Positions 23,571-27,656 of a stretch of DNA of 27,656 bases are shown piece by piece. Location of the stretch: assembly GCA_017307315.1 (NCBI GenBank), contig JAFKFF010000098.1, forward strand, positions 6,174-33,829. The letters are read 5' to 3'. Origin of the DNA: Alphaproteobacteria bacterium (GTDB lineage Bacteria > Pseudomonadota > Alphaproteobacteria > Micropepsales > Micropepsaceae). Every line of letters starts with the position of its first letter. The stretch's first letter is position 1. A model generated the notes under the pieces. That model was not told the origin of the DNA, did no database searches, and worked only from the letters and a program-made list of their open reading frames with translations. The translations under genes were made by a program, and so were the position numbers.

Positions 23571-25021
23571 AAAAGCCAGTCGCTCTCCTGTCCGCTCTGT
23601 TGCTGTCGGCCTGCGTCTCCGCGCCGACGACCACCCCCCAGGCACGTGCGCTTGCGCCCGACAGCCTGGGCCTGTCCGCCGAGGCGGCGCCGCATTTCGA
23701 TGACGCCTGGTGGAAAGCTTTCCGGGACCCGCAGGTCGATCGCCTGGCGGAATTGACCCTGGCGGGCAATCCCACTTTGCAGGACGCCCTGGCGCGCATC
23801 CGCGCGGCCCAGGCGCAGCTTTCGGGTGCGCGCGCCGACGACCGGCCGCAAGTCAGCCTCGACGGCCAGGAACAGCGCCTTCTGTTCAGCAAAGACTACA
23901 TCATCCCGCCGCCCTTCGGTGGTTCCTATCGCTGGTATGGGCAGGTCGCCGCCAACCTCACCTGGAATATCGATTTCTGGGGCAAGCAGGCGGCCATCAT
24001 CGGCCGGGCGCATGACAATGTCCGCGCCGCGGCGCTGGATGCAGCGGCCGCACGGCTGGCGCTGTCGGGGGCGCTCGCCCAGACCTACATCAACCTGCTT
24101 CTCGCCTATCAGGACAACGACATCGCGCGCGAAAGCGTGCGCGAACGCGAGGAAATCCTGAAACTGACGCAGGGACGCTTTAATGCGGGCCTCGAGAATG
24201 CGAGCGCGGTGGAGCAGGCGAAGGCTCTTCTGGCGTTGGCGCGCGCGGAGGTGAAGCATACGCAAGCCCAGCGCGACCTTAACGTCCATGCCGTGGCGGC
24301 GCTGACGGGGCAGGGCGCGGCCGCCTACGCGACCATCACGCGCCCGGCGCCCCATCTCGATACCGCCTTGCCGCTTCCTAAGGCGCTTCCCGCCGATCTT
24401 CTGGCCCGGCGGCCCGACATTCTGGCGGCGCAGGCCCGGATCGAAGCTGCCGCCAAGGGGCGCGAAGCCGCGCACGCCGACTTCTATCCCAACATCAATC
24501 TCACGGCCCTGGTCGGGTTTCAGGCGATCGGCCTTTCCAACCTGTTGGGCGGAGATTCTTTCACCTATGGCGCGGGGCCGGCGATCCATCTGCCGATCTT
24601 CGATGCGGGCAAAATCCGCGCCCGCTATGCCGGAGCGACAGCGGAACTCGACGCGGCAGTCGCCGACTATAACGGCACGGTCTTGTCGGCGATCCACCAG
24701 ACCGCGGATGCGATGACGGAGGTCTCCAGCCTGGAGAGCCAACGGGCGGATCAGCAGGATGCCGTCGACAGCGCGCAGCGCGCGCTCGCGCTGGCCGAAA
24801 GCCGTTACCGCAGCGGACTTTCCGACCAGATTCCGATGCTGAATGCCGAAAACACGCTGCTGACGGCCCGCCAGCAGATGGCGGCTTTGGTCGCCAATTC
24901 CACCATTCAGCGTGTCACCCTGCTTCTGTCGGTGGGTGGCGGGTTCAACCCCGGCACCGATGCTCCGCTGAAAGCCGCGGACGCTTCCCATTCCTCTCCT
25001 ATGCACACGGCCAAGGATTGA
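23567..25021 (+). CDS. NodT-type outer-membrane efflux lipoprotein (TolC family)
   Basis: The outer-membrane channel of a tripartite drug pump. From ATG 23567, overlapping the marR stop (ATGA), it has 484 residues. It starts with a lipoprotein signal peptide: MKKPVALLSALLLSAC, with lipobox LSAC and lipidated C16. Two OEP repeats follow, the first near WWKAFRDPQVDRLAELTLAGNP and LSGALAQTYINLLLAYQD, the second after LPADLLARRPDILAAQARIEAA and through FYPNINLTALVGFQA. The helical hairpin AQRALALAESRYRSGLSDQI is typical of NodT/OprM proteins. The frame is open another 66 codons upstream in the marR region, but that part has no signal peptide and was excluded. Partners are the adaptor and MFS genes downstream. 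Confidence 0.92.
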   Translation: MKKPVALLSALLLSACVSAPTTTPQARALAPDSLGLSAEAAPHFDDAWWKAFRDPQVDRLAELTLAGNPTLQDALARIRAAQAQLSGARADDRPQVSLDGQEQRLLFSKDYIIPPPFGGSYRWYGQVAANLTWNIDFWGKQAAIIGRAHDNVRAAALDAAAARLALSGALAQTYINLLLAYQDNDIARESVREREEILKLTQGRFNAGLENASAVEQAKALLALARAEVKHTQAQRDLNVHAVAALTGQGAAAYATITRPAPHLDTALPLPKALPADLLARRPDILAAQARIEAAAKGREAAHADFYPNINLTALVGFQAIGLSNLLGGDSFTYGAGPAIHLPIFDAGKIRARYAGATAELDAAVADYNGTVLSAIHQTADAMTEVSSLESQRADQQDAVDSAQRALALAESRYRSGLSDQIPMLNAENTLLTARQQMAALVANSTIQRVTLLLSVGGGFNPGTDAPLKAADASHSSPMHTAKD

Positions 25022-25025
25022 CGCC

Positions 25026-26201
25026 ATGAGCGATGCCAGCAACAGCAACAACAACAATTCCCGCCGCCAGCGCGGCTTTCTGGTCCTGGGCGCGGTGATC
25101 GTGATCGCCGGCCTTGCCTATGGCGCCTACTGGTTCTTCGACGCCCGCTTCTATGAGAGTACCGACGACGCCTATGTCAGCGGCAATATCGTGGCGGTGA
25201 CCAGCCGCGAGAATGCGACAGTGATGGCGCTGCATGCGGACAACACCCAGTCGGTCCGCCGCGGCCAGCTCCTGCTGGAAATGGACCCGTCCGTCGCGAA
25301 CGTGAATCTGCAGGCGGCGGAAGCCAATCTCGCCCGCACGGTCCGTGCCGTGAGAGGCGCTTTCTCGAATGCCGGCAGCGCGCGTGCGCGGGTGGCGCAG
25401 GCGGAAGTGGCGGTGGCGCTGGCCCGGACCGACTATCAGCGGCGTCAGCAGGCCTCGGCGGATGGCGCGGTGTCGGCGGAAGAGCTGGCGCATGCCCGCG
25501 ACAATGTCCGGGCGGCGGAAGCCGCGCTCGCCGCCGCCCAGAGCGGTCACGAGCAAGCCCTGTCGCAAATCCAGGGCACCGACGTCGCCAACAATCCCGA
25601 AGTGCTGGCGGCGGAAGCGAGCTTGCGTACCGCCGTGATCGCCAAAAGCCACATGAAGATCGTGGCGCCGGTGGACGGCGTGATCGCGCAGCGTACGGTG
25701 CAGCTGGGCCAGCAGGTCGCGGCCGGCACGCCGCTTCTGGCGGTGGTCTCGCTCGATCACGTCTGGATCGATGCCAATTTCAAGGAAGTCCAGCTTGAGG
25801 ACATGCGGATCGGCCAGCCCGTGACGGTCACCGCCGATATCTATGGCGGCCGGGTGACTTATCACGGCCATGTCGAAGGTCTGGGCGCGGGCTCGGGCAG
25901 TGCCTTCGCGCTTTTGCCGCCGCAGAACGCTTCGGGCAATTGGATCAAGATCGTCCAGCGTGTTCCCGTGCGCATCGCGCTCGATCCCAAGGAGCTGGCG
26001 GAGCATCCGCTCCGGATTGGCCTTTCGGTGACGGCGCGGGTCTCCATCAAGGATACCTCCGGTCCGCAGATGACCGCCAAGGTGGGGCGCGGAACCACCG
26101 AAGCCGATCTCGGTGACGATACCAAGGCCGAAGCCGACGCGATCATCGCCCGGATTCTGGCCGCGAACGGCGCCACTCGCACGGCGGCACGCGACCAATG
26201 A
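25026..26201 (+). CDS. emrA: EmrA/HlyD-type periplasmic adaptor protein
   Basis: A membrane fusion protein of 391 residues that links the inner-membrane MFS pump to the outer-membrane channel. An Asn/Ser-rich cytoplasmic N-terminus precedes one transmembrane helix (about 17-38, GFLVLGAVIVIAGLAYGAYW). The first lipoyl half follows (YESTDDAYVSGNIVAVTS at about 43-60). A coiled-coil hairpin of Ala/Arg/Glu repeats covers about 95-190. The second lipoyl half and beta-barrel follow (IVAPVDGVIAQRTVQLGQQV, then DHVWIDANFKEVQLEDMRIG). STDDAYV is a hallmark of EmrA proteins. It starts 4 nt after the lipoprotein gene and its stop overlaps emrB (ATGA). Confidence 0.93.
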   Translation: MSDASNSNNNNSRRQRGFLVLGAVIVIAGLAYGAYWFFDARFYESTDDAYVSGNIVAVTSRENATVMALHADNTQSVRRGQLLLEMDPSVANVNLQAAEANLARTVRAVRGAFSNAGSARARVAQAEVAVALARTDYQRRQQASADGAVSAEELAHARDNVRAAEAALAAAQSGHEQALSQIQGTDVANNPEVLAAEASLRTAVIAKSHMKIVAPVDGVIAQRTVQLGQQVAAGTPLLAVVSLDHVWIDANFKEVQLEDMRIGQPVTVTADIYGGRVTYHGHVEGLGAGSGSAFALLPPQNASGNWIKIVQRVPVRIALDPKELAEHPLRIGLSVTARVSIKDTSGPQMTAKVGRGTTEADLGDDTKAEADAIIARILAANGATRTAARDQ

Positions 26202-27656
26202 GTGGATCCGCCAAAGCCGTGGCGTCGACCGAGCCGCCGCCCATGAAGGGCGCGACCCTGGCGATCACGGCGCTGGCCCTGGCGTTGGGCACCTTCATGC
26301 AGGTGCTGGATTCAACCATCGCCAATGTGTCGCTGCCCACCATCGCCGGCAATCTGGGTGTCAGCACCAACCAGGGCACCTGGGTGATCACCAGCTTCGC
26401 CGTCGCCAACGGCATCGGCGTGCCGCTGACCGGCTGGCTGATGGGCCGCTACGGCGTGGTCAGGACTTTTGTCTTTTCGGTGGTGGCTTTCACCATCGCG
26501 TCCTTTCTCTGCGGCATCGCCTGGAACCTGTCGTCGCTGATCTTCTTTCGCATTCTCCAGGGCGGCACCTCCGGGCCGATGATCCCGGGCTCCCAGGCGT
26601 TGCTGATTTCCATCTTCCCGCACGAAAAGCGGGCGACCGCGCTCGGCATCTGGTCGATCACCACCCTGGTGGCGCCGATTTGCGGACCGATCCTGGGCGG
26701 CTATATCTCCGACAATTACCATTGGGGCTGGATCTTCCTGATCAATGTGCCGGTAGGCCTCATCGTGGCATTCCTGTCCTGGCGCGCGCTGGAAAGCCGC
26801 GAGACGCCGACGCGCAAATTGCCGATCGATACCGTCGGGCTGGGACTGCTGATCGTGTGGGTCGGAACCCTGCAGATCATGCTCGACACCGGCAAGGATG
26901 CGGACTGGTTCTCTTCCAGCACGATCGTGATCGAAGCGATCGTAACGGCGATCTTTTTTGTCGCCTTCGTGATCTGGGAAGTGACCGAGACCCATCCGAT
27001 CGTGGATCTGTCGTTGTTCAAGAACCGAAATTTCGCGCTCGGAACCCTGGCCTTCTGCTTCGGCTATGCCGTGTTCTTTGCCAACAATCTGCTGATGCCG
27101 TTATGGCTGCAGACCCAGATCGGCTACACCGCGACCTGGGCGGGGCTGGTGGCGGCGCCCACCGGCGTCATCGCCGTTCTGCTGACGCCGTTCACGGCGC
27201 GCATGATGTCGCGCATCGATGCTCGCATCATTTCCACCTTGGCCTTCATTGCCTTCGGCGTGTCCTACTTGATGCGCGCGAACCTCACCGCCGACGCCAG
27301 CTTCTTCGCTTTCATGCTGCCGTTGCTGGTGCAGGGCATCGCCATGGCCACCTTCTTCCTGGCGATGATCACCATCCTGCTTGATGGCGTGACGCCGGCG
27401 CGCATACCTCTGGCATCCGGCTTGTCGAACTTCGCGCGCATAACGGCCGGCGGGTTTGCCGCTTCCATGGTCACTACGCTGTGGGATCGGCGCGAAGCGT
27501 TTCATCAGGCCCGGATGGCGGATCTCACGACCAGCTTCAGCCCGGCCCTTATCCAGGCGCTGGCGGGACTGCACCGGCTGGGTTTCCCGGACCTGGGCGC
27601 GAAATCGTCGATTGTCCGTAGCGCGAGAGCCACCGATGCGGTCTCCCGCGGTTTGG
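26198..27656 (+). CDS. emrB: EmrB/QacA-type MFS drug exporter (DHA2 family), C-terminus beyond window
   Basis: Read from ATG 26198, overlapping the emrA stop, the frame stays open to the window edge (486 codons). The product is a 14-helix major facilitator that exports drugs using the proton gradient. Family signatures are LDSTIANVSLPTIAGNLGVS (about 38-57), the DHA motif GWLMGRYGVVRTF, RILQGGTSGPMIPGSQALL, the motif C-like LVAPICGPILGGYIS, and WGWIFLINVPVGL. Near the end, VTTLWDRREAFHQARMAD is the usual EmrB block, so only about 20-40 residues are missing. It is the fourth gene of the marR-nodT-emrA-emrB operon. Confidence 0.95.
   Translation, partial: MSGSAKAVASTEPPPMKGATLAITALALALGTFMQVLDSTIANVSLPTIAGNLGVSTNQGTWVITSFAVANGIGVPLTGWLMGRYGVVRTFVFSVVAFTIASFLCGIAWNLSSLIFFRILQGGTSGPMIPGSQALLISIFPHEKRATALGIWSITTLVAPICGPILGGYISDNYHWGWIFLINVPVGLIVAFLSWRALESRETPTRKLPIDTVGLGLLIVWVGTLQIMLDTGKDADWFSSSTIVIEAIVTAIFFVAFVIWEVTETHPIVDLSLFKNRNFALGTLAFCFGYAVFFANNLLMPLWLQTQIGYTATWAGLVAAPTGVIAVLLTPFTARMMSRIDARIISTLAFIAFGVSYLMRANLTADASFFAFMLPLLVQGIAMATFFLAMITILLDGVTPARIPLASGLSNFARITAGGFAASMVTTLWDRREAFHQARMADLTTSFSPALIQALAGLHRLGFPDLGAKSSIVRSARATDAVSRGL

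Noticed and set aside
26113..27384. 423-codon frame overlapping emrA and emrB
   Set aside because: Out of frame with emrB, whose own frame is open to the window end and has clear MFS motifs. No frameshift is needed.

Overview
The window is a gene-dense, GC-rich stretch of chromosome with no sign of mobile elements, rRNA, tRNA or CRISPR. It looks alphaproteobacterial. A LexA box of the alphaproteobacterial GTTC-N7-GTTC type lies upstream of lexA. The order trpG-trpD-trpC-moaC-moeA-lexA-comEC-gltX-gltA is the one I recall from many Alphaproteobacteria. The drug-efflux outer-membrane factor is NodT-like. Genus cannot be fixed from the sequence alone.

Layout. (1) 1-4546: start of gltA (citrate synthase, minus, cut by the window edge), gltX (minus), divergent comEC (plus), and lexA (minus, overlapping comEC tail to tail). 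(2) 4820-9135: five minus-strand genes, trpG-trpD-trpC-moaC-moeA, each overlapping the next by 4 nt. This joins tryptophan synthesis to molybdenum cofactor synthesis; MoaC carries an unusual C-terminal helix-turn-helix-like extension. (3) 9254-11666: single-gene units: UPF0114/YqhA membrane protein, CutA, a GFA-family zinc protein followed by a 49-residue basic protein, and a 1-Cys peroxiredoxin with a clear terminator. (4) 11790-16476: a cobalamin riboswitch followed by a compact vitamin B12 uptake operon: TonB-dependent receptor, a fused BtuF-BtuC protein, and the BtuD ATPase. (5) 16477-19767: a 230-nt leader with an exact DnaA box, then nrdA-nrdB (aerobic class I ribonucleotide reductase). 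(6) 19768-22751 (minus): GIY-YIG protein, persulfide-dioxygenase/rhodanese protein, and an asparagine-synthetase-like amidotransferase. (7) 22966-27656: a MarR-type regulator with a palindromic operator just upstream, coupled to a three-part EmrAB/NodT efflux pump; emrB runs off the window.

Most of the window is conserved housekeeping. The observation most worth following is the BtuF-BtuC fusion (14030-15721). The binding protein is joined directly to a permease that has apparently lost its first transmembrane helix, which would place the binding domain on the periplasmic side as a tethered module. The MoaC-HTH fusion is second. I did not find a convincing wholly new multi-gene system.
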